A stretch of 64,000 nucleotides of DNA from Acinetobacter shaoyimingii (GCF_011578045.1 NZ_CP049801.1:3348001-3412000); one strand, 5' to 3'; positions 50,487-60,987 are shown, numbered from the stretch's first letter. The notes: generated by a model not told the origin, from the letters alone. Program-made: numbers and translations.

Positions 50487-50559
50487 AATACTTTAAAGAA
50501 CAGAACAATGGTACGCCTTCCGCTTTATTTAATGATGATATGTGCTAAATAAATTGCGA

Positions 50560-52440
50560 TTAGACAATAATATCAGCCAAATTCCCTTTTTGCTCTAACC
50601 AATCTTTACGATCGCCAGAACGTTTTTTCGCAAGCAATTTATCCAATAAACCTGACGTGAAATGTACATCATCTAAATCCAATTGCACCAAACGACGTGT
50701 ATTTGGATCAAGTGTCGTTTCACGAAGTTGACTGGCATTCATCTCCCCCAAACCTTTAAATCGAGTGATTTGCGGTGCTTTAGTTTTGGCTTTCTTCAAG
50801 ATATCTTCAAGTTCAGCATCATCTAAGGCGTAGTGAACATCTTTACCATCATCAATACGGAATAACGGTGGCATCGCAACAAACAGATGCCCTTCCTCAA
50901 CCAAGATCGGGAAATGTTTCACAAACAGTGCACACAACAAGGTGGCAATGTGTAAACCATCCGAGTCTGCATCGGCAAGGATACAAATTTTACCGTAGCG
51001 GAGCTCTGATAAATCATCCGAACCTGGATCTACACCAATCGCAATGGCAATATTATGCACTTCTTGAGATGCCAAAACTTCATCAGAAGACACTTCCCAC
51101 GTATTTAAGATTTTCCCACGAATCGGCATGATCGCTTGGAAATTCTTATCACGAGCTTGTTTTGCCGAACCGCCCGCAGAATCACCTTCCACAATAAACA
51201 ATTCTGATTCATTTAAATCATGACCAACACAGTCTGACAATTTACCCGGCAAGGTTGGACCTGCCACAATCTTCTTACGTTCTACTTTTTTAGCTGCTTT
51301 TAAACGGCGACCCGCTTTTTCAATGACAAGTTCCGCCAGTTGCATTGCCACTTCAGAGTTTTGGTTGAGCCACAAAGCAAATGCATCTTTGGCAATATTT
51401 TGCACCACACCAACCGCTTCACGACTTGAAAGACGTTCTTTGGTTTGACCTGAAAATTGAGGTTCTTGGAATTTGAGGGACAAAATAAAGTTAACGCCAT
51501 CCCACACATCTTCCGCAGCCAGTTTCATATTACGTGGCAACAGATTACGCAGTTCACAGAATTCACGTAAAGCATCGGTCACCCCAGAACGTAAACCATT
51601 GACATGCGTACCACCTTGCGCAGTCGGAATCAAATTCACATAGCTTTCTTGAATTTGTTCACCACCTTCAGCATTCCAACAAATCGCAAATTCAGCGCTT
51701 GCTCGTTCAGCTTCACCTGTTGCAACAAAAGCAGGCGTTGGAATAATCTCGCGCTCTTCAAGCTCATCCATCAAATAGTCAACGAGACCATTTTCAAATT
51801 GCCATACGATTTTTTCGTCGTTGATTTCGTCAATGTAATTAATTTGCAGACCAGCAGCCAAAACGGCTTTGGCTTTTAAATTGTGTTTTAACGCTTTTAA
51901 GGCAAATTTTGGTGAATCAAAATATTTGGTTTCAGGCCAGAAATGTACCGTCGTTCCTGTGGCACGTTTGGGTGCTTTACCCTCTAAAACTTCAAGTGGT
52001 CCTGTTGGCTCACCTTGCTCAAACGCCATTTTGTACAAGTTCCCTTGGCGCTGAACTTGAACCTCTACTCGAGTGGATAAAGCATTGACCACAGAAATAC
52101 CTACACCATGTAAACCACCTGAAAACTGGTAGTTATCTGTACTAAACTTACCACCAGCATGTAGTTTGGTCAGAATGATTTCGATACCGCTTTGGCCATA
52201 TTCAGGATGAATATCAACGGGCATACCACGACCATTATCTTCCACAGACAATGATCCATCTTTATATACAGTGACCGTAATTTTATTGGCGTGTCCTGCA
52301 AGTGCCTCGTCGACTGAGTTATCAATGACCTCTTGCGCCAAATGGTTTGGGCGTGTGGTATCGGTATACATACCAGGACGGCGACGTACTGGGTCTAAAC
52401 CAGATAATACTTCAAGGGATTGAGCCGTATATTGAGACAC
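50560..52440 (-). CDS. parE: DNA topoisomerase IV subunit B
   Basis: A 626-residue ATPase subunit that decatenates daughter chromosomes with ParC. The GHKL ATP-binding motifs are EVIDNSVDEA, DNGRGMP and the GGLHGVG loop. The TOPRIM segment has EGDSAGG (about 412) and the acidic ADADSDG, and PIRGKILN is present. The length of about 630 is that of ParE, not GyrB (about 800). The yqiA-like gene lies 14 bases upstream, the same pair as in E. coli. Confidence 0.97.
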   Translation of the reverse strand: MSQYTAQSLEVLSGLDPVRRRPGMYTDTTRPNHLAQEVIDNSVDEALAGHANKITVTVYKDGSLSVEDNGRGMPVDIHPEYGQSGIEIILTKLHAGGKFSTDNYQFSGGLHGVGISVVNALSTRVEVQVQRQGNLYKMAFEQGEPTGPLEVLEGKAPKRATGTTVHFWPETKYFDSPKFALKALKHNLKAKAVLAAGLQINYIDEINDEKIVWQFENGLVDYLMDELEEREIIPTPAFVATGEAERASAEFAICWNAEGGEQIQESYVNLIPTAQGGTHVNGLRSGVTDALREFCELRNLLPRNMKLAAEDVWDGVNFILSLKFQEPQFSGQTKERLSSREAVGVVQNIAKDAFALWLNQNSEVAMQLAELVIEKAGRRLKAAKKVERKKIVAGPTLPGKLSDCVGHDLNESELFIVEGDSAGGSAKQARDKNFQAIMPIRGKILNTWEVSSDEVLASQEVHNIAIAIGVDPGSDDLSELRYGKICILADADSDGLHIATLLCALFVKHFPILVEEGHLFVAMPPLFRIDDGKDVHYALDDAELEDILKKAKTKAPQITRFKGLGEMNASQLRETTLDPNTRRLVQLDLDDVHFTSGLLDKLLAKKRSGDRKDWLEQKGNLADIIV

Positions 52441-52454
52441 GTTTTACTGTTTCC

Positions 52455-53039
52455 TTATTTTATGCAGTCAGATAAAAACTGATATGCCATCGGTATTTTT
52501 TCTGCGAAATCTTCCATCGCATGATTGCCATTCGCTTCAGTGATGATCATTGAGCGATGTTTTTCAGCGCTATAATAACGCTGTGCTTCACGATAATCCA
52601 AAACTTCATCACCTTGTTGCAAGAGCACCAAAATTTTGTCTGCATCTTGCACAAATGGCACCGCCATCTGTTCTAACTGATCAAGTTGTGCATCATCTAA
52701 AGCCCAATCTTCAGTGACCTGATAGGGTAAGTGTTCACGTCCAAAGAGATTTCTAAACAGTTGCCATGGTCGCATAGCAGGATTAATCAGTACAGCAGGC
52801 ACGCCATATTTAGCGACCAATTGTGTCGCATAAAACCCACCTAAACTACTCCCCACCAAAGCCACTTGATCTAAATGTTCAATCAAACTGGATAAAGACT
52901 CTATCACACGAATTGGAGACATATTTAGATCTGGCAAATGTATATTTACATTTTTATCATCTCGATAATAGTCTTTTAAAAGCCCGCCCTTAATAGAAAA
53001 AGAATTACTTTTAAAACCATGTAAATAGATTATATTCAT
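52455..53039 (-). CDS. yqiA: YqiA-like esterase (UPF0227)
   Basis: A 194-residue alpha/beta hydrolase. The nucleophile elbow is GSSLGG (residues about 63-68), and the oxyanion segment YLHGFKSN is at the very N-terminus. An acidic residue and a terminal His (NGNHAMEDF) complete the triad. The family is known as YqiA/UPF0227, encoded beside parE. It is probably a cytoplasmic carboxylesterase of unknown natural substrate. Confidence 0.88.
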   Translation of the reverse strand: MNIIYLHGFKSNSFSIKGGLLKDYYRDDKNVNIHLPDLNMSPIRVIESLSSLIEHLDQVALVGSSLGGFYATQLVAKYGVPAVLINPAMRPWQLFRNLFGREHLPYQVTEDWALDDAQLDQLEQMAVPFVQDADKILVLLQQGDEVLDYREAQRYYSAEKHRSMIITEANGNHAMEDFAEKIPMAYQFLSDCIK

Positions 53040-53283
53040 TACTTCTCGATCATTTCACATCATTAAATTAGACTTTTTAGCCTTAAATCGAACATAAAGT
53101 TGTTCATATTTTGTATTAAAGTAAGAATTGTCTAACAAAAAAAATGGTGTCTAACGTCAATCATCGTTATTTTAAAAAATGTTCAGGATGAACAATTTAA
53201 AAATTTTGATAAGGAATTTATACATTGATCTATGCTAAAAATAAAGTGTATAGCTCGATCAAGCCACATTAGGATAACAACAA

Positions 53284-54615
53284 ATGCCGAGTCTCACACC
53301 GCTACATGAAACCTATTGTAAATGGGATCGCTCTCCCCCAAGTCAGGCCGATGTTCTAGAAGGCTTAGCCCAACTTGTCAGTACCCCCTTGAGCCAAGTG
53401 GTTCAAAATTTGATTCAATCATTACATCGTGAATTGATGCTCAGTGTTTTCGGCTTGAGTAAGAAAAAATCTAAAGAATTTCAAAAAAAATCCTATGTGA
53501 ATAAATTTTATCAATTTTCCTATCGTTCATTTTTAAACTACGGTCACTTTTTCCTTGCACCGACACTTCGTAAAATTATTGATCAATTTCCAAACCTGCA
53601 TGATAAACCATTAACACCCAAAATGATTTTTTTGGTCAGTGCCCTCAATGGCGTATTAGGGGATTACTTACTCAAGAATCATAATCCTTTGGCGCTTCCA
53701 ACTGTTCTTTATGATCATTATGGTGAGTTACAAGAAGGTGATTTGTCTGGGCGTGTAGTGATTTTCTGTCATGGCCTATGCATGAACCATCTCGATTGGA
53801 CCAATCGAAACTATGGGGGCATTGGGGAAAAACTTTTGGCACAACGCGATAATAACACCATGTTGTATTTACATTACAATACGGGTCGTCGTATCTCTGC
53901 AAATGGCCGTTCACTTTCCAATTTATTAGAAGATTTGGTCAATCGTAACCCACGTATTACCAGTATCGATTTAATTGGTCATAGTATGGGAGGATTAGTC
54001 TCCCGTAGCGCTCTATTTTACGGTAAACAAAACATGTATAAGTGGTTTCACATGGTGGAAAATTTAGTCTGCCTTGGTTCACCACACCATGGTGCCGTAC
54101 TTGAGCGTATTGGTTTTGCCGTACAAGATAAAATTGGGAAATTTCCAATTGTTCGCCTTGCCAGCCATATCGTGAATATCCGCAGTAATGGGATATTAGA
54201 TTTACGTTATGGTAGTGTCCGTGATGATGATTGGGAACATAATAACGCCCGTATTGGCATGCTCGATGACAACCGTAAACCGGCACCATTGCCCTCACAT
54301 GTCAATACATTCCTGGTGGCAGGTACGATTGAGTTTGAAAATAAAAAAAATCGAACTTTAAAAGTGATTGGAGATTATTTGGTGAGTGTCAAAAGTGCTT
54401 TAGGTGAACATCCAAATCCACGTTTTCAGTTGAAATTACCTGAGTCACATAAAGCTGTTTTCTATGGATTAAACCATATGGAAATTCAATACCATTCCAG
54501 TATAGCTGAACAAATTGTGAAATGGTTTTATCCACGACATGATGAATTGGCTGAAGATCAAATTCGTAAATATTTGGTCAAGCTTGAGACAATGGAAGGG
54601 ATAGTTGAAACTTAG
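53284..54615 (+). CDS. Alpha/beta hydrolase with GHSMGG elbow (lipase/esterase-like)
   Basis: 443 residues. The C-terminal two thirds form an alpha/beta hydrolase: HG in the oxyanion region (VIFCHGLCMNHLDW), the nucleophile elbow GHSMGG (about residue 232), GSPHHGAV, and a late His (GLNHMEIQYH). The N-terminal 140 residues are unusual and helix-rich, without a signal peptide. It resembles PGAP1-like or triacylglycerol-lipase-like predicted hydrolases. The substrate is unknown. It is monocistronic, with a terminator at 54650. Confidence 0.82.
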   Translation: MPSLTPLHETYCKWDRSPPSQADVLEGLAQLVSTPLSQVVQNLIQSLHRELMLSVFGLSKKKSKEFQKKSYVNKFYQFSYRSFLNYGHFFLAPTLRKIIDQFPNLHDKPLTPKMIFLVSALNGVLGDYLLKNHNPLALPTVLYDHYGELQEGDLSGRVVIFCHGLCMNHLDWTNRNYGGIGEKLLAQRDNNTMLYLHYNTGRRISANGRSLSNLLEDLVNRNPRITSIDLIGHSMGGLVSRSALFYGKQNMYKWFHMVENLVCLGSPHHGAVLERIGFAVQDKIGKFPIVRLASHIVNIRSNGILDLRYGSVRDDDWEHNNARIGMLDDNRKPAPLPSHVNTFLVAGTIEFENKKNRTLKVIGDYLVSVKSALGEHPNPRFQLKLPESHKAVFYGLNHMEIQYHSSIAEQIVKWFYPRHDELAEDQIRKYLVKLETMEGIVET

Positions 54616-54649
54616 TGTTTAGTCAAAGAATCAGAAACAGACAATAAAA

Positions 54650-54680
54650 AGAAAGATGAGAAGAATATTCTCATCTTTCT
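54650..54680. terminator. Terminator between convergent genes
   Basis: Arms AAAGATGAGAA and TTCTCATCTTT (54652-54662 and 54668-54678) enclose a 5-base loop between the hydrolase and the 54713 gene, with a T-rich tail on the plus strand. Confidence 0.8.
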
Positions 54681-54712
54681 TTGTCTAAATTGAATGTTTT
54701 TGTCCCTTCGAA

Positions 54713-55210
54713 TTAATTTCTACTTTTCACATAAATCATTGCGGCGATACCACAAATAAGTAATTCAACGAGAAAAGACCAATGGAAAATAAAGTTTAAC
54801 CACCAAGGTTCATAACGTGGCGTCACTTCGAAAAAAACATAAGCTTGATCAATAAATGGTGCAAACAACCAAACATCACCGACAAAAGTATCTAAACCAA
54901 TGTGCAGTAGTGCTGCTCCAGAAAACAGTGTCGCAATCAGTCCAAACTTAGAGCGATACTCAGAATGTCTTAAATAAAAATAAGACATCAAAAATATTGG
55001 AATCCAAAAGGAGAACCAGTGTAAAAAATATTTATGATGATGTACCGATCGATTATCCAATAAATAAAAATAAAACAGATCAATATCAGGGAAAACAGCA
55101 CCGATCATGATGATTGTAAAAAATAGCTTTTTACTGATCTCATTTTGTTTTAATTTTTTCTCTAATACTTTTGCCAGAATATAACCCGATGGCAAATGTG
55201 CAATAAACAT
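54713..55210 (-). CDS. Membrane-bound metal-dependent hydrolase (YdjM-like)
   Basis: 165 residues with four to five membrane helices. Conserved acidic and His sites are FPDIDLFY, HHHKYFLHW and HIGLDTF, the arrangement of the predicted membrane-bound metal-dependent hydrolase family typified by YdjM. No substrate is established for this family. It stands alone. Confidence 0.78.
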   Translation of the reverse strand: MFIAHLPSGYILAKVLEKKLKQNEISKKLFFTIIMIGAVFPDIDLFYFYLLDNRSVHHHKYFLHWFSFWIPIFLMSYFYLRHSEYRSKFGLIATLFSGAALLHIGLDTFVGDVWLFAPFIDQAYVFFEVTPRYEPWWLNFIFHWSFLVELLICGIAAMIYVKSRN

Positions 55211-55340
55211 TTGTTATTTTCTCTTCTCAATGATCTTAAAAAATTTCTTTTTTACGTTTAAATTCACCAAAATATTACATATAAACGTGATGTAGCTAAC
55301 ATATATAAGTCTATTCACATATCACTTTTCAATAAATCGA

Positions 55341-56081
55341 TTAGCGAGATTCAGACCACGCACTTTGTTTTATCAACTTGCCATCTTTAAGATGTAATAA
55401 CAGCGTATACTGCGCAGCACCACCATTGGAAAGGCTGTTTAAGATATAGATATCATTGCCTTTACTATAAATTTCCGACAATTCATGATCGTGGAAATTA
55501 TCTTTTGCCAAAGGTGTATTCGGGAAAAAATATTGCTCCAGATTCTGTTGTGGAATAATGATGGTTTTACCCTTATAAGTTATTTTAATTTCACGTAACT
55601 GATACATGCCATCTTCACTAGGCAACCCGCCATCCGTTCCAAAAAATGGTTTATTTTTATAATGTGTATAGGCTTGTGCCGTCTTTTTAAAATCCTGAAT
55701 AGCGACTTCAGCAGGTTGAACAACTATACGAATTTGATTCTTTCCAGACTGATAAATCGCCTTATTAGAAATGGTTTTTATAAATTTCCATTTTTGAAAT
55801 CCATTGAAGAAATTTACTCGACTTCTGTGAATAAAATCAAAATTTACTCGACCATTTACATTATATAAAGCATCACAAAAAGAAGAATCCCCTTGTTCGC
55901 CTTTCTCAAAACTGCATGAAACCACTTCACCATTCTTTAACTTATCCACGACTTTAGCTTTAAGTGAAGCCTGAGCTCTCACATTCACATAACCATCTGG
56001 GTCTTGAATAATGCCGTAATCTGCATACGTTTCTGTGAAGACTAAGAATGGAATTAAGTACAATAATTTTTTTATTTTCAT
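55341..56081 (-). CDS. Secreted SH3-domain protein
   Basis: 246 residues. A signal peptide (residues 1-20, ending near TYAD) is followed by a bacterial SH3 domain (about 22-85, with DGYVNVRAQASLKAKVVDKL). The C-terminal half has mixed strands and no recognised motif. SH3b domains of this kind often bind peptidoglycan, so an envelope role is likely. The remainder is unassigned. Confidence 0.75.
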   Translation of the reverse strand: MKIKKLLYLIPFLVFTETYADYGIIQDPDGYVNVRAQASLKAKVVDKLKNGEVVSCSFEKGEQGDSSFCDALYNVNGRVNFDFIHRSRVNFFNGFQKWKFIKTISNKAIYQSGKNQIRIVVQPAEVAIQDFKKTAQAYTHYKNKPFFGTDGGLPSEDGMYQLREIKITYKGKTIIIPQQNLEQYFFPNTPLAKDNFHDHELSEIYSKGNDIYILNSLSNGGAAQYTLLLHLKDGKLIKQSAWSESR

Positions 56082-56118
56082 GATCTAATTTTCTTAACTT
56101 TTATTGATTCATCATAAT

Positions 56119-56147
56119 AAAAAACCAGCATAGATGCTGGTTTTTTT
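56119..56147 (-). terminator. Terminator of dsbB
   Basis: Arms AAAACCAGCAT and ATGCTGGTTTT (56121-56131 and 56134-56144), followed by T's on the minus strand, 17 bases after the dsbB stop. Confidence 0.85.
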
Positions 56148-56163
56148 GATCTCTTTTGATCGC

Positions 56164-56661
56164 TTAAGGGTATTTCCTAAAGATTTGCCAGATACTGATC
56201 AACGCCAATACTGCAAAAAACAAGAATGACCAAACAGGTAATGATTGCCCCAAGAACGTCCAATCGACTTTGGCACATTCTCCCGAACCTTTTAGAACTT
56301 GTTCAAAAACAGATTTGATGGGCAAAGTATCTAGCCAATAATCTAGTCCTGGACCACAACTAGGTACTTGATCAGGTGGCAAATGTTGCAACCACACATG
56401 ACGTGCAGCAACACCAGCAGACCACAAGATCGACAGTGTACCTAAAACAGCATAGAAACGTTTTAGACCATCCTTCGCTGGATGATGAATGAAAGCAATC
56501 AACGAAATCAGACCTAAACCAATTAAACCAATCCGTTGGAATACGCATAAAGGACATGGCTCCAAGCCTTGCACATGCTCTAAATACAATGCAAATGCCA
56601 TCCCGATGATACTGCCTAAAAACAAAAGACCGCTAACCACACGGTAACTCGCCCATTGCAT
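56164..56661 (-). CDS. dsbB: Disulfide bond formation protein DsbB
   Basis: 165 residues with four membrane helices. It reoxidises DsbA and passes electrons to quinone. The first periplasmic loop holds the CPLC redox pair and the second holds two spaced Cys (PSCGPGLDYW and GSGECAKVD). The start is the ATG at 56661, with GAGGG seven bases before it. A longer frame to 56718 would overlap the gshA end by 29 bases and lacks such a site. It lies directly after gshA. Confidence 0.93.
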   Translation of the reverse strand: MQWASYRVVSGLLFLGSIIGMAFALYLEHVQGLEPCPLCVFQRIGLIGLGLISLIAFIHHPAKDGLKRFYAVLGTLSILWSAGVAARHVWLQHLPPDQVPSCGPGLDYWLDTLPIKSVFEQVLKGSGECAKVDWTFLGQSLPVWSFLFFAVLALISIWQIFRKYP

Positions 56662-56689
56662 ATCCAACCCTCTTGATTGTTTTATATGG

Positions 56690-58267
56690 TTATCTAAATG
56701 CTGCAAGATACTCATCAAATGTTTGAGTACATTGTTGCTCTAATTGTTCTTGTTGTTGCAAAGAACGCTGTGTCAGCTCATTAAAATAAGCAATGGTTTC
56801 ATCACTTAAATCATGTGCATCATACGTTTCCTCATGCAACTGTGCCATATGGCTACCAAATCCCCAAGTACCATTATATTTTTTCGTATCTTCAATCACT
56901 TGTGAAGACAAAGTATGATCAACTTCTTCCACACGCGCTTGCATCACACCCAAAGCATTACCGTAAAGATCTGTCGCATAAGCCTGATTCAGTAAATCTG
57001 CTAATGGTTTCATCTCACTTAAATAGCGTTCCGCCCACGTTTCAATGAAAATTGATTCACCATTTTCTTCAATAAATGCATTTGGCGCACGACCGCGATT
57101 GACCACTTCGGTTTGATTGCGTTCAACCACTTCCATCTCATCATCCAATAAATCTGGACTGTCTTTGAGTAAGCAATACAACGCTAAAACTTCTAAGAAG
57201 CCTGCTGTATCTTCATTGATACCAATCGGGCTATACGGATTGACATCGACTGCACGCAATTCAACATAACCTACACCTCGGTTTGCCAATGCTTCTGACG
57301 GCGTTTCACCAGCCTCTGGCACCTGTTTTGGACGAACCAAACTGTAGTATTCATTTTCAATTTGAAGTACATGATCATTGATCTGAATTGGATTTCCATC
57401 CGCATCATTCAGACCCAAAAGGCTAAAAGCTTTATACGGCGTACGTACCGCTTTTTGCAAACCTTCTAAATATCCTGACAATGTATTGTAATGGATACCT
57501 AACTCTTTTTGCGCAGAGTTTTGATAGCCAAAACGTCCCATACGTAATGCTGTCGCATGCGGTAAAAATAATGTTCCACTAATCAGCGGCAGCAATTGAT
57601 GCTCACGCCCCGTCATAAAACAACGGCACACCGACGGACTTGCCCCGACCAAAAACATCACCAATGGCGTTAAACGAATAAAGTTACGAATGAGGCCAAA
57701 ATAACGATGACTACGATAATCTTGCAAACTTAATGCTTGAAGCTTTTCATCTGTTTCATTTTGCTGGAGCGTTTCGAACAATTCATCTGGAAATGACACA
57801 TTGTAATGCACCCCTGAAATGGTCTGCATACGACGACCATAACGCACGCCAAGACCATGACGATACAGCGTTTTAAAACGACCAATATTGGAGGTGCCAT
57901 ATTCTGCTAAGCGAATATTTTCTTCTTCATCATCCAACATGCATGGCATCGAAAGTGGCCAAAGTTTTTCATTATTTTCTAAATTTTTATGTGTGACTAC
58001 ATGAATGTCTGTTAGAAAATTTAATGCTTCTGGAATCGTTTCTTTAGGAGGCGTAATGAACTCCATTAACGCTTCCGAATAGTCAGTGGTGATATGCGGA
58101 TGTGTCAGTGCCGAACCCAAAGTTTTTGGGTGATCTCCTTGAGATAAAAATCCATTACTTTGCATTCGCAGGCTTTCACGTTCAATACCACGTAACATGC
58201 CTTTTAATAATGCTGAATCTACCCAATTTGGTAATTCAAATGGAGAGATGGCTTCGGGCTGACTCAT
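56690..58267 (-). CDS. gshA: Glutamate-cysteine ligase
   Basis: 525 residues, catalysing the first step of glutathione synthesis. The length and the N-terminal IERESLRM motif match the proteobacterial GshA class. The central LRMGRFGYQNSAQ and RGVGYVELRAVDVNPYSPIG segments carry the ATP and substrate contacts. It is transcribed toward dsbB. Together with the glutathione peroxidase at 13509 it indicates a glutathione-using organism. Confidence 0.97.
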   Translation of the reverse strand: MSQPEAISPFELPNWVDSALLKGMLRGIERESLRMQSNGFLSQGDHPKTLGSALTHPHITTDYSEALMEFITPPKETIPEALNFLTDIHVVTHKNLENNEKLWPLSMPCMLDDEEENIRLAEYGTSNIGRFKTLYRHGLGVRYGRRMQTISGVHYNVSFPDELFETLQQNETDEKLQALSLQDYRSHRYFGLIRNFIRLTPLVMFLVGASPSVCRCFMTGREHQLLPLISGTLFLPHATALRMGRFGYQNSAQKELGIHYNTLSGYLEGLQKAVRTPYKAFSLLGLNDADGNPIQINDHVLQIENEYYSLVRPKQVPEAGETPSEALANRGVGYVELRAVDVNPYSPIGINEDTAGFLEVLALYCLLKDSPDLLDDEMEVVERNQTEVVNRGRAPNAFIEENGESIFIETWAERYLSEMKPLADLLNQAYATDLYGNALGVMQARVEEVDHTLSSQVIEDTKKYNGTWGFGSHMAQLHEETYDAHDLSDETIAYFNELTQRSLQQQEQLEQQCTQTFDEYLAAFR

Positions 58268-58478
58268 TACTTACTCGCTTATCTTAAAGTATGACTTTGA
58301 ATAAAATGATTGATTTATATCAAGTATACCGTGATTTACCGACCGCAATGCAGATTAGGCATGCATTTGAGCCGAACAAATTTATAAATTTGGCAATTTT
58401 TTATCACAAACTTCACCTTTAAGACATCTGATATTTGTGATTTTATTGCAGAATAACAGCTAATGAATTGTAAATATT

Positions 58479-59018
58479 ATGAATTACCAACAAGTATTAG
58501 ATTTTTGGTTTGCACCTGAGACCAAAGAAAAGTGGTTCGCCAAAAGTGATGAATTCGATTTGGAGATTGAAACTCAATTCGGTCACACCTTAGAACAAGC
58601 CTTACAATGTGAACTCTGGACTTGGCGCGAGAGCATTCAAGGTCGACTTGCCGAAATTATTGTCCTTGATCAATTTTCACGAAATATTTACCGTGACCAT
58701 CCGGCTTCATTTGCTCAAGATCCTCTGGCGCTGGCATTAGCGCAAGAAGCTATTCATCTTGGTTTAGACTTAGATTTACCTGCAGAACAACGTATTTTTC
58801 TTTATATGCCTTTTATGCATAGCGAATCTAAAATCATTCATATTCAAGCCTTAAAGCTGTTTGAAGCTTTAGCAATTCCAGTCAATTTAGACTTTGAGAA
58901 AAAGCATAAAGTCATCATTGATCGTTTTGGACGTTATCCTCATCGTAATGAAATATTGGGACGTGAATCAACTCTTGAAGAGTTAGAATTCTTAAAACAA
59001 CCCAATAGCAGTTTTTAA
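58479..59018 (+). CDS. DUF924 family protein
   Basis: 179 residues, helical. DUF924 elements are LDFWFAPETKEKWF at the start, RLAEIIVLDQFSRNIYR (about 57-73) and YMPFMHSE (about 108-115). The family has a TPR-like fold of unknown function. There is no signal peptide. It is divergent from gshA, with about 210 bases between. Confidence 0.87.
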   Translation: MNYQQVLDFWFAPETKEKWFAKSDEFDLEIETQFGHTLEQALQCELWTWRESIQGRLAEIIVLDQFSRNIYRDHPASFAQDPLALALAQEAIHLGLDLDLPAEQRIFLYMPFMHSESKIIHIQALKLFEALAIPVNLDFEKKHKVIIDRFGRYPHRNEILGRESTLEELEFLKQPNSSF

Positions 59019-59090
59019 AAAATGTTATGATAAAGGTCATTATTATGATCTTAAAATGCGTACATTTGTGTACAACATTGGGAGAACAAT

Positions 59091-59663
59091 ATGAAAAAGA
59101 CAATGATTGGCATGGCCATAGTAATAGCTATTGCACTGTCAGGTTGTACCACAACGCTATCAAAACCTCGTACATTTGATCAATTGGGTAGTTTTACCAC
59201 CACACCACTGAACAATAAGACTTTTCGTGTCGGTTATCAGGGCAGTCCCAATATGGGCTTTGGTACTGCTGAAGAAATTACTCTGGTCAAATCTGCACAA
59301 ACCACTGTTCTCAACGGCTTTCAATATTTCAAAGTCTTAAATGACCCGAGTAATCGTAATCAGCAACGTCCACGTCAAGCTGTGGTCTACCCTGCCCCAA
59401 TGTATCCTTACTACGGGTATGGTTATGGGCACCGTCGTTTTCCAGGTTATTTTGACCCGTATTACAACATGCCACCGCAAGTGGTCAATGTAGATCCCGT
59501 GCAAGTGTCGTATACCATTGAATGTTTCAAAGACAAAAAATCTGCACCGAGTGATGCTTTTGATGCTCGTCTGATTTTACAAAATTTAGGACAAAAGTAC
59601 GGTGTCAGCCCAACAGGTCAAGTATTACAACCTGAATCTGCCACAGCCCCGACCCAAAAGTAA
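59091..59663 (+). CDS. Lipoprotein of unknown function
   Basis: 190 residues. The signal peptide has lipobox ALSGC (residues 15-19). A Tyr/Pro/Gly-rich segment is in the middle (YPYYGYGYGHRRFPGYF, about 103-119). The C-terminal part has one more Cys, in YTIECFKDKK. It resembles the small CC0125-type lipoproteins in overall plan, but I cannot claim homology. The DUF445 gene follows 16 bases later, so the two are co-transcribed. Confidence 0.75.
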   Translation: MKKTMIGMAIVIAIALSGCTTTLSKPRTFDQLGSFTTTPLNNKTFRVGYQGSPNMGFGTAEEITLVKSAQTTVLNGFQYFKVLNDPSNRNQQRPRQAVVYPAPMYPYYGYGYGHRRFPGYFDPYYNMPPQVVNVDPVQVSYTIECFKDKKSAPSDAFDARLILQNLGQKYGVSPTGQVLQPESATAPTQK

Positions 59664-59679
59664 GCATTTAGGACACTGA

Positions 59680-60987
59680 ATGAACCCCACTGAAGAATAT
59701 ACTTCGCCTAATCTGAACAAAAGTAAACGTTATGCTATGACGGCGCTGATTAGCGCTGTTTTGGCATGGATTGCTTTAATGATTGCTGCAAAGCTCTTAC
59801 CTGATTATGTCTGGCTCATTCATATTCTGATGTTATCTGCGGAAGCAGGTGTGGTGGGTGGTTTGGCAGACTGGTATGCCATTACGGTGTTGTTTCGAAA
59901 TCCCTTTGGCAAAATTCCAATTCCGCCCTTTTTAAAAAACCATACGGAAATCATTCCACGTAACAAAGCCCGAATTGCGGAGTCAATGGGACGCTTTGTA
60001 CAGGAAAATTTTCTGTCTCCTCAAATTGTAGAACAGAGCTTAGCGCGTACCGATATTAGCTTGGCTGTGGGGCAATGGTTAGCCAATCCTAAAAACAATA
60101 CCCAAGTCACCCAAGTTATTCAGCAGACTGTACCAAAACTTTTTGATTTTTTTGGTCAGGATCAAGTCGGCCGTTTTATTCAAAATAATAGTGTGCAATG
60201 GGTTCGTAACACACAGGTCAATCACCTTGCCAGCGAGATGTTACGTGCGGTGTTGGAAAATGATTTCCATCAAGATGTATTACAGCGTGGGCTCGACCTT
60301 GCACATGAATGGGTCATTCATCACCCTGAACAGACCCGCGAACTGACCCGAACTTTATTTAAAGAGCTCGGGGTGTGGCGACTGGCAAAAGGTGCGAGTT
60401 GGATTGGAATTGATGTGCAGCAAAGAACCATTGATTCTTTGGTGGAACGTGTGGAATCCATGCTGGCTGATCCTGAGCATCCTTGGCGTCAAAAAATTGA
60501 GCAAGTTGCGCGTGAGATGATGGTTCAACTAGCAGATGGCGAAAGTTCAGCAAGCCAGCGTTTAAATGACACTAAAAATGCCTTACTCAATAGTCCACAA
60601 GTTTTAAATTTTATCAGTGGTGCTGTGGTGATTTTGTGTAATGCCATTCGAGATGATTTACTTAAGCCAGACTCAGGTATTGCAGAAAACTTACGTGTCG
60701 CAATACAACAGGTGGGACAAAATATTGTCTCAAACCCATCCATTCGTGAATTGTTGAATGAAAAAATGAGTGGTATCGCAGTTAATTTGAGTGATCAATA
60801 CAGTGAAAAAGTGATTCTTTTTATTAGTGAACGAATTCATGAATGGGATTCGCGTGAAATGATTGCCAAAATCGAAAATGAAGTCGGTGGCGATCTGCAC
60901 ATGATTCGCGTCAATGGCGTGGTCGTGGGGGCTTTTATTGGTTTAATTTTGGGGATTATTCGGGCGATGGTGGAATACTTTGTTTAG
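59680..60987 (+). CDS. DUF445 family membrane protein
   Basis: 435 residues. Two N-terminal membrane helices (about 19-60) carry the family signature GGLADWYAITVLFRNPFG. A long helical cytoplasmic or periplasmic body follows, and a C-terminal membrane helix is last (VVGAFIGLILGIIRAMV). This is the YjiN-type DUF445 layout, of unknown function. The start ATG at 59680 follows AGGA. It is in an operon with the lipoprotein. Confidence 0.88.
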   Translation: MNPTEEYTSPNLNKSKRYAMTALISAVLAWIALMIAAKLLPDYVWLIHILMLSAEAGVVGGLADWYAITVLFRNPFGKIPIPPFLKNHTEIIPRNKARIAESMGRFVQENFLSPQIVEQSLARTDISLAVGQWLANPKNNTQVTQVIQQTVPKLFDFFGQDQVGRFIQNNSVQWVRNTQVNHLASEMLRAVLENDFHQDVLQRGLDLAHEWVIHHPEQTRELTRTLFKELGVWRLAKGASWIGIDVQQRTIDSLVERVESMLADPEHPWRQKIEQVAREMMVQLADGESSASQRLNDTKNALLNSPQVLNFISGAVVILCNAIRDDLLKPDSGIAENLRVAIQQVGQNIVSNPSIRELLNEKMSGIAVNLSDQYSEKVILFISERIHEWDSREMIAKIENEVGGDLHMIRVNGVVVGAFIGLILGIIRAMVEYFV